Source: Dasypus novemcinctus (Eukaryota > Chordata > Mammalia > Cingulata > Dasypodidae). From it: a DNA stretch of 64,000 nt. Below the pieces are notes generated by a model, which had not been told where the DNA came from, ran no database searches, and saw only the letters and a list, made by a program, of their open reading frames with translations. Location: NCBI RefSeq assembly GCF_030445035.2, contig NC_080682.1:30548770-30612769 (forward strand), in the 5' to 3' direction. This document shows positions 35,171 through 48,232 of this stretch, one piece after another (positions within the stretch are counted from its first letter, which is position 1; every line of letters begins with the position of its first letter). A program made the translations under genes and the position numbers.

Positions 35171-36345
35171 TTGTTTAGGTGGAAGGTAAGGTGAGAATTT
35201 TGAGAAATAGACTGAAATATTAAGTGATGACCACTTACCTTAGGAATATGAATCTAGTCAATTACATGGTCTTAATTTTGCACCTTCAGGGCCAGAGTAG
35301 AATTAAGGAAAATAGAGAAGTTGTTGTACCTAATGTGTACATTAGAAATTCCTCTTTGCTTTAGTTTGAAGATAGATATCTATTGATCTATCTTTCAATT
35401 CATTAATCTTTCCATCTTGCCAGGAAGCAGAAACTCTCAATTTATATTTAAATCTGAGGAAACAAGAAGTGATTTAGAATCTCTAAATGTGTGGACAGTT
35501 TTTTTTTATTTTTGGAGGAGAATGGGAGGCTTGAGTTTTGCGTGATCACAAAATATGTCAGTCATATATTTCCTCCTGAAAAAAACAACAACTCCCCACT
35601 CTTTTGGCAGAATGAGTAATGGGAGATCGTAGAAAATAATATTCAGATTTTAGAAAATAGTGAAGTTTTGGCAGTTGGCAATTCTGGGAGTAGCATGAGG
35701 TAAGAGCTACATATTTCACATTTTTCAAATAGTAGATTTCACTTAGTCCTTGATGTGTAGCCATGTATTTCATCACTGTCCTGTACAGTGATACTGTGAA
35801 TCTCTAGTGAATTCTCTAGCACAACTAAAAAAAAAAAAAAAATGGCAAGAACAAAAACCCTCCAATACTTTGCAGGATAATGTAGAGGAGTTGTTTCCTA
35901 TCTGTGTGAAAAAATGGTCCTGAGAAATAAAATATTCTGCCTGTAATCCAATGTATGTTTTAACTCTACATGCTCTGAAAACTGATGCTCAAGCTTCTAG
36001 AATCTAAGGTGTTTTGAAGGTAAAACTTATTTTTCTCTGTCCATCCAAAGATGGCTATAAACCTTCATCAATATGCTAAGTCAGTTAACTAACCCTCCTC
36101 TCAATTTTGAAAAATATATGGAAATCTTTCACAAGCAAACTTTCTATGTAAGATTCTTTTTCTTTCTGTGGATTAATTCAAAATTTTATTTTTTATACTT
36201 ATTTTCATGAATATTAAGAAGGGATATGAAATAAATTTTAATAAGGTTTTCATCATATTTAATAAAAAATTCCAAGTTTATATATATATATATAAACAAT
36301 TCCTTGTTTTCTTTTTTTATAACAAATTGATGACAAATATGAGAA
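35171..36345. other. Intergenic, AT-rich
   Basis: Nothing recognised; an (AT)n run lies at about 36281-36294. Confidence 0.45.
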
Positions 36346-36530
36346 TGTTCTCTCATGAACTATAACAAATGTATAATACTAAAAATGGTGTTAATAATTG
36401 GGAGTGAGTTGGGGGAAAATACACCAAAAGTAAGCTATGGGCAAATTGGTGGTAATATTTTGATAATGCTTTTTCATACTTTGCAACAAATATTTCACAA
36501 GGGAAGTTTGTGATTTCAAAGAAGAAAACA
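36346..36530 (+). mobile_element. L1 3' UTR fragment
   Basis: Parallels 18341-18504: 'gagttgggggaaaatacacc', 'ggtaatattttgataatgc', 'gcaacaaatatttcaca'. Short and diverged. Confidence 0.5.
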
Positions 36531-36534
36531 TATT

Positions 36535-36930
36535 AGGTGCAGAATATGGATTGACTTATGCTCTCCAAAGGACATGAATGTTACTTTATATGAAAATACA
36601 GTCTTTGAAAATGCTATTAGTTAGGGTGAGGCCAAGCAAGATTAATGGAGGCCCTAACCTAAGATACTTTAACATTTTTATAAGAGAAGATAATTAGGCA
36701 TAGCCATAAAGACACAGGAGAGAATGCCATATGTCTACTGAGGCAGGAATTGAAGCCTAAAGTTTGCCAGCAAACCATCAGAAGCTAGGAAGAGGCAAGG
36801 ATTTGTCTTGTCTCTACAGACTTCAGACATCTAGCTTTCAGAACTATGAAACAGTTAATCTTTATTATTTGATGCCATCCAGGTTTTAGTAGTTTGTTAC
36901 AGCAGTGCTAGGAAAGTAAGACAGTAAAAA
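36535..36930 (+). repeat. MLT1-like LTR
   Basis: Follows the MaLR LTR pattern: 'atggattgacttatgctctcc', 'aaggacatgaatgttac', 'cagaagctaggaagaggcaa', 'tttcagaactatgaaacag', 'gtttgttacagcagtgctag', ending in 'gaaagtaagaca'. About 400 bp, no internal region. Confidence 0.6.
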
Positions 36931-37759
36931 ATGTCACCATCCAGATGGCCCTATGTATATGAAAATATAAAGTAAATCATGCATGTGTTTCGAAAACTCA
37001 AACATCTCAAAGTTGTACAAGATTTTATGTCTTCTTATTTCTATGTTTTTCTAAAAAATAATCATTATTAATTTTTCTTATGATTCTTTTCATAAAAATA
37101 TTCTTATGCACATGTCAATGTATACTTTCTCATTTACATTGTGTTATACTCACAGAAAGTTATAATACTTTTACAAAACTTGCTCCTCTAATGTACTGTG
37201 ACTACCTTTCCATTGATTACAAAGGAATTCCCTTATAAATGAATCTTCATGGATCTAGTCAAATAAGAGCTTGGTGATCTTTTCACAGGAGACACAATGA
37301 AGACCCTGCCAGAAATAAAACCTTTCCCAGGAAGGACCAAGGCAGCTGGAGGTATGAGAAGAGGAGATGCTATTTGGAACCTCCAATGTTTGCAATTGAG
37401 CAACTAGCCTAGCCAATAGTTGGAGAGTATGATTGGGACAAATAAATTTATGAAGATACATAAGTTGTAATCAATAAAATCCATCTGTTGATTCACCAAG
37501 ATTTATTCAAATTCTTTTAAGATATCTTGTCTCTTCAATATAATATGAGGTTTTCAGGTATTTTACTTACATAGTCAATTTCTTTAAAAAAAATTTTACT
37601 CATTTTTTTACTGAGTTGGAAGGTACAAGTCAAATCAGTTACAGAATCATCTCTAGTATAGTGGCCAGACATTTTCTCTGTACTCTCCAGACCTAAAAGA
37701 GTAAATGGAACTAAGCTACATTATTTACTGCAGCAGTAATTCCCAGATCCATAATTAAT
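36931..37759. other. Intergenic
   Basis: Nothing recognised. Confidence 0.4.
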
Positions 37760-38640
37760 ATAGATCATCTTTCTCCTTTACCACTCATTCTCTCATTAAT
37801 GGACAGCATTTCAGTTTGTTTGGACTTTTGCTTGGTGGGATGAATGAAAACATGATTTCCAACAGTCCGAGCCCATAGTTGGTTTGTTTTTATTGGGCTG
37901 AGTTCATGCAATGGCCCATTTACAGTTAATATTGGGTGTGTAAATACTAAAGCATGCTCCTGTGAATCCTCTGTGTTCTGAATATAGTTCTCCCTGACCC
38001 ACCTCTACATTTGCTTTCCTAAGTACTCACTATAATCAGAATCAAGTACACCAGCAGGAACAGTTAATATTCTTTCCTGTTGGTTCACTGGTATGAGGAA
38101 CCAAAATGTTGCATTTCAATGGCACCCCTATTTTGTCCCCATCAGTTGTGTTCTCTTCTCCAGAAAACAGGACCTCTATCTTGGTGAAACTGAAGACTGT
38201 TAGTAGATCGATTGGGATTATTTCTGCTTCCACTCACTGAATCCCATAAAAAATGTATATCAGGATAATAGGGGCACAATATCGCATGTCAGGCAGTGGT
38301 TCAGCGCATACATTTCATTCTGAGAACTATGCTCCCACTATGCTCCATAAGCATCCCAACTCCTCACAAAGATGAACTCTAGCTATTTCTTTAATTAAGT
38401 CCTTAATAGGTCTTTTTCTCTTCCATAAAGTTGTTTATGTGTGACAGAGTACATGGTAAGATCAGTGAATTCTGAGGTTATGAGAAATTTTTTGCCAAAT
38501 TTGCAATTTCCTGAAACTTTGTGGGGTTTCTCTCCCATTATACAACATTTATTTATCTTACTGGGGAAATTAGCATGTGCCAATTCCTGGTCACAGATTC
38601 AGTTAGCTTGATTCCATGGATATATTCTGAAAAAATGGTC
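37760..38640 (-). pseudogene. Decayed coding stretch, probably ERVL-type gag
   Basis: The minus strand reads as a once-continuous coding sequence broken by several stops and at least one frameshift. The open pieces 38395-38583 and 38042-38233 are linked by a segment containing IKEIARVHLCEELG and several stop codons. The residue composition is protein-like. By recollection it resembles ERVL-type retroviral gag, but no zinc knuckle or major homology motif is clear, so the family is inference. No LTR is adjacent. It is dead. Confidence 0.4.
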
Positions 38641-39149
38641 AGAAGATAAAATTCCCTGAAGATAAAATTAAGAAAAAGAAGAAATAACATTTTCCTGGAG
38701 AATGGCAGTGACTGTACACTTTTATACTTTCAATATAAAAATAAAATTATTTTGATCCTGTCCAGTCATAACATAAGGAATAATGCATTCACCAAATGAC
38801 CATATTTCTGAAATTCATCAAATACAAAAAGGCTCAGAAAAAAGAGCTGTAATTCAATCCCCACCATATGCTCAGGGCAGAGATAAAAACATTTAGCAAA
38901 TTATCCCTTTATTGCACAGAATAATGTGTCTAGAAAGAGCATATAGTTCAGAATCCAATAGAACAAGTAAGTCTGTCAGGTGGTCAAAAACTGCTCCTGG
39001 TTCAAGTCGATAGATTGGAGCTCAGTTTGCTCCATATTATGTAGGATAAAAGAACCCAGTCTATATTGTTTGAGTTTGTTTTTTTTCCACTGATGGAGGA
39101 AAGTGTCCTGCCACTGAGAACTTCTACTTTGACAAGCATTTTTTTTAAG
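38641..39149. other. Intergenic
   Basis: Nothing certain. It may continue the decayed retroviral stretch. Confidence 0.35.
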
Positions 39150-39450
39150 TTTTATTTTATTTATTTTTGAGAATATATATATATACAACATTATGATTAT
39201 ACTGAAGATTTTATTTATTTCTTTATTTCTCTCCCTGCCTTGTTGCTTGTGCTCACTATCTGCTCTCTGTGTCTGCTTGACTTCTTTTTAGGAGGCAGGG
39301 GGAAATAACTGGGACCTCCCATGTGGAAGGGTGGCACCTAATTGCTTGAGCTACCTCCGCTCCCTGCTTGTTGTATCTCTCATTGTGTTACCTCATGTTG
39401 TCTCCTCATTGTGTCATCTCCGGATGTCATCTTATTGTCATCTTGTTCTA
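39150..39450 (-). mobile_element. DAS-related SINE
   Basis: Minus strand: the tRNA-like head starts near 39364 as GGGAGCGGAGGTAGCTCAAG, and the following CACATGGGAGGTCCCAGTTA resembles a B box. The tail side has 'aaagaaataaataaaatc'. Beyond the head (39365-39450) the plus strand continues with 'gttgtatctctcattgtgtt', which is body sequence of another DAS unit, so this may be part of a dimeric form. An (AT)n run lies at 39175-39184. Confidence 0.6.
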
Positions 39451-40740
39451 TCACCTTGCCACAACCCGTCACCCTATCTTTCTGATTTGAGACTGCTGTT
39501 TCCCTGTTTCCAGGTTTAAGATCTGGCTGGGTCTTTTCTTTACTTTATACCTCCTCCATGTCATGAAATATAATATACACTATACATATACAATATACAT
39601 ACACAATATAAAAGAGATGGGGTAGTGGAAAGATATTGGATGGACACTTAGCAAGTGTTTGTGACTTCTCCAGAAAAGGAAGTGGGGGTGGATGTGGTCT
39701 CCTCAACAGGTGAGTGATTTCCTTAACACCACTAAAATCCACCATAATGCTTTCAGTTTGTGCAGAGACCAAACAGGTTAATAAATAAGAGATATAATGG
39801 AGACTATTGTCCTTGCATTCTTTACCCATAAAGAGGACACTCTCCAGCTCTAAAGAGCGCTGCAGAGAGGGTCAGCAAAGATGCCAGAAGCCTTTATGAT
39901 GATTCCCAGAAACTGTGCTTTCCTGATCTTCCTAGAAGATGCACTCTTCACAAACTTTTCCCCCAGTCCTATGGAGGTGCTGTCTTCAAATCTCCATCTT
40001 CTCTGCCTCTGCTAGGGATGGGTTGAAAAAATGTTCATGGCTATCTGTGTCCAGGGAAGGGAGAAACATGTCAGAGCCAGGACCCAGTGATCAGAATTCA
40101 TCCATCACAAACCATGATCAATGCTCAACCTCCCAAACTTGAGGAAGAGAACTTCCAATTTCTTCTCCATGAGTAGCAGCCATTCAGGGACTGAACTCCA
40201 AGCCCACCTCCAGGGCAAGGAATGGGAATCAGCAGTCACTATGGAGCAAGATACTCACAATTTTTTACTGCTGTTTCTCAGCCACTTTCTCACACTCTTC
40301 CCTAGAGGGTATACATTGCAACCCTGGCCTCCAAAACCCCAGGACTGTTATTTCAGAAAGTTCCTTCTTGTCTACTAACAGTTTTAGAGGTAAAGTGAGT
40401 CCTCAAGTTCCCTACTATTAGGGGAACTCATTTTCCTGGAAATTCTCCTCAGTGATGGCATTTTATAGGAGAGAAATCAAATGCACACAGAAATTAAGTA
40501 GGTTACCCATGTTAAACACTTAATTCTATACAGGGTTCATTACCAATGACTATCTTATTCCAGGGTTTGTTCTCTTTCCACACATATTTTTCACACTAGC
40601 CAGGGGAACTAGAAAACAATGATGCCGAAAGACATAGCTAATGGCTAAGTAATGGTATTTGGTGTGGAGAATTTAGAATTAATATTAAGGTAATTAGGGC
40701 AGGTTGAAATTCAGGTATCTGAAAGATATACAAGTGAAAT
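39451..40740. other. Intergenic
   Basis: Mostly non-coding and less AT-rich around 39830-40380. No domain is recognisable in the short plus-strand frames at 39939-40142 and 40121-40378. I do not call them genes. Confidence 0.4.
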
Positions 40741-40753
40741 TGTTTAGTAGAGA

Positions 40754-40785
40754 GTTGATATCTATCTATCTATCTATCTATCTAT
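40754..40785. repeat. (TATC)n microsatellite
   Basis: About seven uninterrupted copies of a tetranucleotide repeat ('atctatctatctatctatct'). Confidence 0.9.
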
Positions 40786-40789
40786 GCAT

Positions 40790-41240
40790 TTATTTTTAAG
40801 GTATATTTTGGATTATAGAAAATATACAAAGTATAAGGATTCCCATATACCCCTCCCCCTCCCTTTTTCACATCTTCGCCTATTAATACTATCCTACAAT
40901 ATTGTGGTACATTTGTGACAATTGATGAATAAATATTGAAGCATTGCTACTAACCAAGAACTATAGTTTACATATTTAAGTGCTTTACACTTAATTCCAA
41001 TGCCCTACAAATGCTCCATTATCTACCTATTATTCCCCTCCCTCCCCCAGAACCTCTGGTGACCACTATCTTTATATAAATGTTACGTTACGTATTCTTC
41101 CATTACTACAATATTAATAAGTTTTACTTTGTCTGTGGTTGCATCTCGGCCCCCCCCCCTCCACCCCCCCTCCCCCCCCCGTTATGTTTGCTCATTCCTC
41201 AACCTTGAGGATTCTGGGCTATTGACGGCTTTCTGTCTCA
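40790..41240 (-). mobile_element. L1-type 3' UTR fragment
   Basis: On the plus strand 'aaggattcccatatacccct', 'attgatgaataaatattgaa', 'gcattgctactaaccaagaa', 'ttcttccattactacaatat' and the C-rich tract at 41151-41180 follow the same order as other antisense L1 3' UTR copies (for example 21461-21890). The microsatellite adjoins its plus-left end. Confidence 0.5.
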
Positions 41241-43378
41241 GATTGAGAGTTGGATTTTAAAAAGTATACAATTCAATCAGGACTACAGAACTAGATTGGG
41301 AATCAGTACTTGTAAGTGATAGACTATATTATGAGATTGGATGAGATCACCCAAGGAAAACAGGTAGAGAGATTATGGAAGTGAGCCAACAGAAAATGTA
41401 GCCATATACCAACAATTGAAAAACTCAGAGACATAGAGAAGTATCCCTGAAGGGGCTCAAGAAGCATTTTCAAAGAATTGTGGGCTAAATCATTAAAGAG
41501 TAATGATATCCAAAAGGGTAAAGTTTCAGGAAAGAATGGGTTTTCTACCTTTTTCTTCTTCAGGTAACTGAACGCTGATTTTCCTCTAAGTAAGCATATC
41601 TTCTCCCTTTTCTGTATATATGATTCAGGTATTGTTGTCTTCCAAGTATGGAAATATGACTCCTGCTTAGACCATCAGAAAGTGTCTCTTCTGTTAAGTT
41701 GGAATGATTGAGACAGAGATGTGTAAGCAAATTAGATGTAAAGTCAGTAATTCTGTTTGCACTATTGAGGGAGGTCACTCTCCTTTTCCTAAATGAAGTT
41801 TTAGAGAATATAAACTCAGAACTCCTGCCTATAATCTTACCTTGGCAAGTTGAGAGAGCCTGACTAAAACACAAAGGAAGCTGAGTCAACAGATAAAAGA
41901 GGAAACCAGTTTGTATAAAAAAAATGTGAAGGCCAGAATTCAGTCATAACACACCTGTTTTACCTTCTTTCATTTTTTGAAGTGATTGCTTTTAAATATT
42001 TATTTACATAATTAATACTTACAAATTTACTACCCATCCCAAGAACAGAAAATATTACAAATAATTAAATCTATCTCAGAGAATCTTCTCTATCCTGTTG
42101 CCTTCCTAATCCTAAAAGTGACTAAGAACCTGATTTTTAAATGTGTAATTATCTTGTACTTAAAAAAATTAAATATAGTTATCACACTTTTTTTTAGTTT
42201 TGCCTATTTTTGACTTTAGCATACTGAATTCAGCTTTCTGGGAAAAGCTTTTTTTTTTTTTTTAGTCTACATTGGGTTACTAAGTTTTATATTGATTGTT
42301 CAAGGTAGCTATAGATTTATTTTCACTTATATATTGTATTTCATTTTGTGATTACTCAAGATTATTAATTCACTATCCTATCAATAATATTCTGATTATT
42401 ATGAGCAGGATTACTAAAATATTTTTGAACATATCTCCTAAAAAAAGGCAATTGGTAGTTTGTAGGACGTACTGAAGTATCATTATTCAGCTTTACAAAA
42501 TACTATCATAAATTTTCACAGGGTGCCTAGAAAATGTAATACTTCCATTTAACAAAAAAAAAAAAGGACTAGAATATTCATACAGAATGCTAATAATCTG
42601 TGCCTTATGAGTGAAGGATGAAGTAGAATGTTCTATTTTGTTGTTTTGTTTTCATCAGGAAAATGGATAAATTTGTAATCCAAAAAATAGCCCATGTTTA
42701 TATTTTTAATATCAATTATTAAATATCAATTACTAGTCACTTGATCTGTGATTTGGAAAATTCTTTCTAAAATAAATTGGTCTCCTGTAAAGGAAAGAAA
42801 GTGCTTCTTTGATTTATAAATATCATTAAAACATTTGATCTAGAATGTTAGGTTTGAAGGCACGATTATGTTTTTATTAATAAGAATAATGTTTATTAAA
42901 ATATTTGCATTTAACCTTACATATCAACATTCATACCCTTCTTTATTTCAGAACTTTTTGAGGTAAATATTTAAGAAGAACCTGCAAAGGTTAGGAGAGA
43001 TATGATAATAAAGAATCTTAGAGTATTGCATGATATAATACATTTTAGATTCTTAAAATATAGCCTATGCTCCAAATCTTGACCAAGTTGAAAAACAATT
43101 TCTTGTTTAGAAAATGAAAATAGGAAGCATCATCTTTACTTTCTTACTGATTTGTTACATATCTGAAGAAATAGATGAATATCCAGTATCTGATATCTTC
43201 CATGTCAAACTCTGAATTCAGATGCTTCAACCTGCAAGATATTCCTTAAATTGTAGCACTTAGAAAGACGGCATAATTAAAGAGAAAGTCTCTTTATTCT
43301 GTTTCATACTTTAAAAACCTAATATGGTTTAACAGATGCTTAGAGGTTTATATGTACATGTCAAGCTTTTCTTTAGGA
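41241..43378. other. Intergenic, AT-rich
   Basis: 2.1 kb with no recognisable gene or named repeat. Confidence 0.45.
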
Positions 43379-43571
43379 CAGGGATTCTTAACCTTTTTTG
43401 TTCCTTGGACTACTTTGCCAGGCAGGTGAAAACCACAGACACCTTATTAAATCCACACTATACTGTGTATTATTTAATAAACATATCACACCCACACCAA
43501 CACATCTTCACAAGAATAATGTTATTTTGAATTTCAATTCAAGCTCACAGACCCCTAGTTATAAATCCCTG
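43379..43571. mobile_element. hAT-like MITE (Charlie/MER-type)
   Basis: Terminal inverted repeats: 'cagggattcttaacc' at 43379-43393 and 'agttataaatccctg' at 43557-43571 (12 of 15 matching). The internal 'ccttggactactttgccagg', 'caggtgaaaacca' and 'ctcacagacccct' match an old, widespread mammalian non-autonomous DNA transposon pattern. About 193 bp and no coding capacity. The 8-bp target duplication is no longer clear. Confidence 0.65.
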
Positions 43572-45467
43572 CATAGGGTAGGATTTCTTGCAGTCATGAG
43601 CTATATTTAGATAACGAGAATGATGTATTTTTTTAGATCAGCGCTACCAAACTCTAAGCCATACTCATAGATTCCCTGGAACTCTAGCATCTGCATCTGG
43701 CCAATGAGGCAGGGAAGGAAACAATGAATTCCCTTAGCTGTACAATAAACTATGGGCAATGTATCCTTCCCACATGTTCTCTTCATCTCTAAGGCTGATG
43801 CAATGCTTTGATTATTCAGAGTGTTTGGTGCCAAAAGCCACTTTCATACTAACAAGCACTGTAATTTTTTAATTCCCCAGTGATATCTTCTGGCATCCAA
43901 TAGTTTCTTGCCAAGAAGTTTTGAAGCTGAATCCTACTATTGATCTGCTGAATATGGCTTATATTAGCAACTCTGATTTTGCTAACATAGTAAATGTTAA
44001 ATAGCAAAATATTCTCTGAAGATATTATATCAGCCACTTTCTGTCTCCAATGAGTTACCTGTGCAAGAACTGTGATCCAGTTCTCCTTCCATACTCTCCA
44101 CCTAGGAGTTCATGCCAACTCTGCATTCATATATAACATCTTCCAGACACCACTCTACTCCCCTACCTGTCATTCAGAGCATGGCACAGGTCCATCTTCA
44201 CATACAAAGACTTGTGTTCCCCTTTGAAGTTTTCATTGTTTATATAAATGGCACCTTTTTCATGTGTAGATATTGTTCCTCAAAAGTGAGTACCTAATAC
44301 AAGATTTTTAATGGGAATTTTATGAAACTCAACTTCAGCCTTAACATTCAGTAAAAAGCATGTATCAGCTTAGACTAAAACATATGAAAGGCTGAAGAGC
44401 TGAAAGTCTACTCCAGAGTCATTTCTGACATCTCTGTTCTTCGGAGCCATAATTACATAATTATTATCATTTGTTATGCTATTCGGATTCATTGGTAATA
44501 TGTGAATATTAACTTTCAAACATTAGTGAATTTTCTAAATGTAACTTGGAGAGACAATGACCTTATTTGTCCTATTTTTTTTCATTTTGGTTTTCTTTAG
44601 AATGTCAAATATTAACCAGGTTGGACATCCTGACAATATCAGAAACTATAATACTAACTTCTTTAAAGTTTGAACCCAGATATGACAGTCACAGAAAATC
44701 ACTTCAAGAACAAGCATGAATAAAATGATAAAAATGAAGAATTATATTGCACATTTTTCCTTCCTTCCTTCAGTTTATTATTATTTATTTTACTAAACAC
44801 CTCATTGCTAAAGAATGGAATCATTTCTTTTTTCATTACCTCAACTGACATAAAATTTGTCAGATAAATGTATGTCTCATTATTCTATAATATTTTTTGA
44901 GCAAATGTTTTCACTAAAGTGTACACACTAAATAAATCCTTTAAAGTATATGAAATTTATCTTATGGTTGTATTTTAACTTTTCATTCAGTTTGGAAAAT
45001 TTTAGAGGACAATGTTCATTAGGTGTATTTCTCCAATGAGATGTGAAAAAGTTTTCTAGAATAGGACAGAAAAGAGGAAATGGGAGAAGAAAAATTAGGA
45101 AGTGTAATATAGGGACAAGTTAAAAAATGGCATATAATGGGTTTTCCTGATTAAAATATTGTAAAATTAGTAACTGAAATTGTCCATTTACTCTAAAAAT
45201 CTATGTGATCTATACAAAACATGAATATTAATTCACTCCACCTAAAAAGAAAAAAATTAGCTCACTATGATCACACTAGTTTTGTTATTACAACTAAGAA
45301 CTCTGAATGATAGTTCCAGTTATCAATGATAAGCATAAAAGAGAAAAGGGCTTAATTATAATTTGATATCAATACATTACTAATGGAAGAAAGACAAAAA
45401 TAGGATATCCCTGGCTGTGTGGAAATAAGTAATAAGGAAAGAAAAGTTAGTAAAAGATTGCAAGAAT
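43572..45467. other. Intergenic, AT-rich
   Basis: Nothing recognised. Short frames are chance. Confidence 0.45.
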
Positions 45468-45890
45468 GGGGGAAGTGGATGTGGCTTAACTGATAGAGCA
45501 TCTGTCTACCATATGGAGGGTCCAGGGTTCAATACCCAGGGTCTCCTGGCCCATGTGGTTAGCTGGCCTATCAGCAGTGCTGCCACATGCAAGGAATGCC
45601 ATGCTACACAGGGGTGCTCTCACATAAGGGAGCCCCATGTGCAAGGAACGTACCCCACAAGGAGAGTCACCCCACCTGCAAAAAGTGCAGCCCACCCAGG
45701 ACGGGTGCTCCATACATGGAGAGCTGGTGCACCAAGATGGTGCAACAAAAAAGAGACACAGTTTCCCTGTGCTGTGGGATAATGCAAGCAGACGCAGAAC
45801 ACACAGTGAATGGACATAGAGAGCAGACAAGGGGAGCGGAGGAGGGAAGGGGAGAGAAATAAATAAAATAAATCTTTAAAAAACAAAAGA
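45468..45890 (+). mobile_element. DAS-SINE, full length
   Basis: The tRNA-like head reads GGGGGAAGTGGATGTGGCTT (A-box region), with GGTCCAGGGTTCAATACCCA containing a good B box (GGTTCAATACC) about 45 bases on. The body carries 'ggagccccatgtgcaaggaa' and similar, and the tail is 'gagaaataaataaaataaat'. Flanking 'aaaagattgcaagaa' and 'aaaagatccagcaaga' look like a target duplication with changes. The short frames on both strands are SINE artefacts. Confidence 0.9.
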
Positions 45891-45898
45891 TCCAGCAA

Positions 45899-46652
45899 GA
45901 GGGTGGAGACTTAAGTGAGTCATGCCTCACTGGCGTAATCCGATCAAAAGGACTGTCTCAAACCCAGAGGAATTAGTTCAAAAACATAATCTAAAAAAAA
46001 AAAAAAGATAGTAAGAATGGGAGATGTGCACATTACTTTAGTGAACTTTATAGATGACCTCCAGGAACTATTCACTCTTATTAAACAAAAAAGTTTTCAG
46101 TTATAAATCTGAGAACAGATACTAGACAGCCATGAAGGCCAATTCATGCCATCCTGTTCTGTCTTGCTCTAAATAAGCAAAAAGAAATTTTAAGGGTATG
46201 GAGTTTGGAAAGCACCATTTGAACAAAATGGATGTTTTTGCTAAAACAATATCACCCCAGAATTTTATCAATGAATTCATCCACATTGCCCAACATTCCT
46301 ATACTTGTCTACCTTTTTGACTTTGGGGGGTATCCTAGTATTGGATTGTGCCTTTTAATCTTCTTTAACATCCTTAGTTTTTACTTTCATTTATTGAAAT
46401 TTTAACCAGTTTAAATTATATCTGGTTACCAAAGTCTAAATCAAATCCAATCTTCTCTTTTTTTTCCCAAAATAATCTCCTAACTCTCTCCCATAGAGGA
46501 AATGTGTAGGTGCAGGCTTATCTTATAACCTGTCCCTGAAATATCACCATTAACTTTAAACACTTCAAATGAGAAGCCCTCCAATAACATAAACTTCTGC
46601 CAGGTTGGCATTTAACATGATGATGAACTTGCTACTTGTCCCTTCTGTGAAC
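45899..46652. other. Intergenic
   Basis: Nothing recognised. Confidence 0.45.
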
Positions 46653-46799
46653 ACTTACCAAATTCAATGGATGTGTCATGATGATGGGAACGAGTGTTGT
46701 TGGGGGTGGGGAGAGGGGGGGCGGGGGGGTGGGGTTGAATGGGACCTCACATATATATTTTTAATGTAATATTATTACAAAGTCAATAAAAAAAAAAAG
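46653..46799 (+). mobile_element. Truncated L1 3' end
   Basis: Very close to the last 150 bp of the full-length L1: 'aatggatgtgtcatgatgat', 'gggaacgagtgttgttgggg', the G-rich tract, 'ttgaatgggacctcacatat', 'attacaaagtcaataaaa' and an A tail. Near identity over most of its length suggests a young insertion of the same or a sister L1 subfamily. A target duplication is not clear. Confidence 0.85.
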
Positions 46800-47508
46800 A
46801 AACATTGTAGTATTTTGTTGACACCAGGGAAGGTTTAGGAGACATGGATTGTGGCAATCCTTCATTTTTAGAATACTATTCAGTAGCTCCATTTTTTTTT
46901 CAGGAAATGAACTGATTAAGGAGTCCATCAGATTAGTCTTCAGGAGACCATGTGAAGAAAACATTTAAGATGGACTTAAAACTTGCCTCCAATATCAAAG
47001 GGGTGATTTCTAATCAAGTACATTTTTTATATCTTTAAAAATTCATTTACTTAGAAGTTGAATCAAATGAAGTCCAGATAAACCAGGAAATCTATACTTC
47101 ACTGAGATTTCTTGATGGACTCTATCACAGGAGGTTAAAACAATTGAGGAATTTCTGGAGAGAAAGGACTCTTTTCTGTTGTATGAATTTACATGGTTCT
47201 TCCCAGAAACACTGTGTTAAGCAAAACACCAAAGTCTACTGCAATACAATTCCTGAAAACTCTGTTGTGGAAGAAGCTATTCCTGTCATCTGAGAGAGAA
47301 GTGCATTAGATGCCAGCACTCTCTTTAATTTCTCCTCTAGAGAAGCAAATGTTTAATGTGTCTCTTTTTACTTCATTGCATAGTTGCAGTAATTCCTACA
47401 AAAGTTTACAATGCCTAAGGCAAGCTTTTAGCTTAACAACTATAAGGAAAATATTTCTACCAATTCTGTCCCCAAGGGCCACTAAGCTCAGGCAATCCAA
47501 GAGCAAAA
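46800..47508. other. Intergenic
   Basis: Nothing recognised. Confidence 0.45.
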
Positions 47509-47971
47509 GCAAACTGCGGTCACCCCTCCGGCTGAAGTGTGGCCCGGCGGGGGAGCGGCCGCGGCAGGCCAAGCCGCTGCCCCCATAATAGGGTGGCTGG
47601 TCGGACTCACCGCCACCCCTGAAGGAAGCTCGGCATGGGCGCAGAGTGCCCTCGGGTCTCCCCTTCTCGGCAGCCATGCTTCCGCGGCCGCCCCTCCTCC
47701 CGGATGGCGCCACACGATGCCTGTGGGGAGGCACCATTCTTCTTCTTTCTCCCTGCGCAGGCGCAGGGCGGAAAATTCCAGTCTGCCCTTTTCCCCTCCC
47801 CCGACAGCAGCAACAGCCAGGCGTGGGCGGGAAACTCAAGTCTGCCCTCCACCCCAGCAACAGCAGCCACCAATCCCTAAACCCTGCCCCTTCCCCCAGC
47901 AACAGCGACAGCCAATCCCTAACCACCACCCCTCCCCCATCCAGTACCACCCACTGACCTTTCGCTGGCAA

Positions 47972-48048
47972 CCAATCAGAACAGGGCGTGGCTTCAACCA
48001 ATCAGCCTTCCCCAGCCCCTATAAAACTGTTGCCTCTCCCTCAATAAA
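47972..48048 (+). promoter_or_regulatory. LTR promoter and polyadenylation signal, copy A
   Basis: CCAAT at 47972-47976 and 47998-48002, TATAAAA at 48020-48026 and AATAAA at 48043-48048. The AATAAA is only 23 bp after the TATA start, so it sits near the expected transcription start. A compact, intact-looking retroviral promoter. Confidence 0.8.
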
Positions 48049-48232
48049 GTGGACTTGCGTGTTTACCTTGTCTCCGCGGTAGTTCTTCTGCCGTGCGCCC
48101 TCCAGTCCTGAGAGCCCCCGACAAGGGCCTGGCCTCCCTTGTCCCCAGTTCGTCGCCTGCTTCGCCGGGCGACCCCTTCATCGCCGGCTTCGCCGGGCGA
48201 CCCCATCAGCCGAACCGCGCAACCCCTTGTGA

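Noticed and set aside
39939-40378. Possible small gene in a less AT-rich stretch
   Set aside because: Two short frames overlap in different phases and I recognise no domain or splice structure.
45468-45545. tRNA gene
   Set aside because: The A-box and B-box-like sequence belongs to a SINE head with body, A-rich tail and target duplication. A functional cloverleaf is not maintained.
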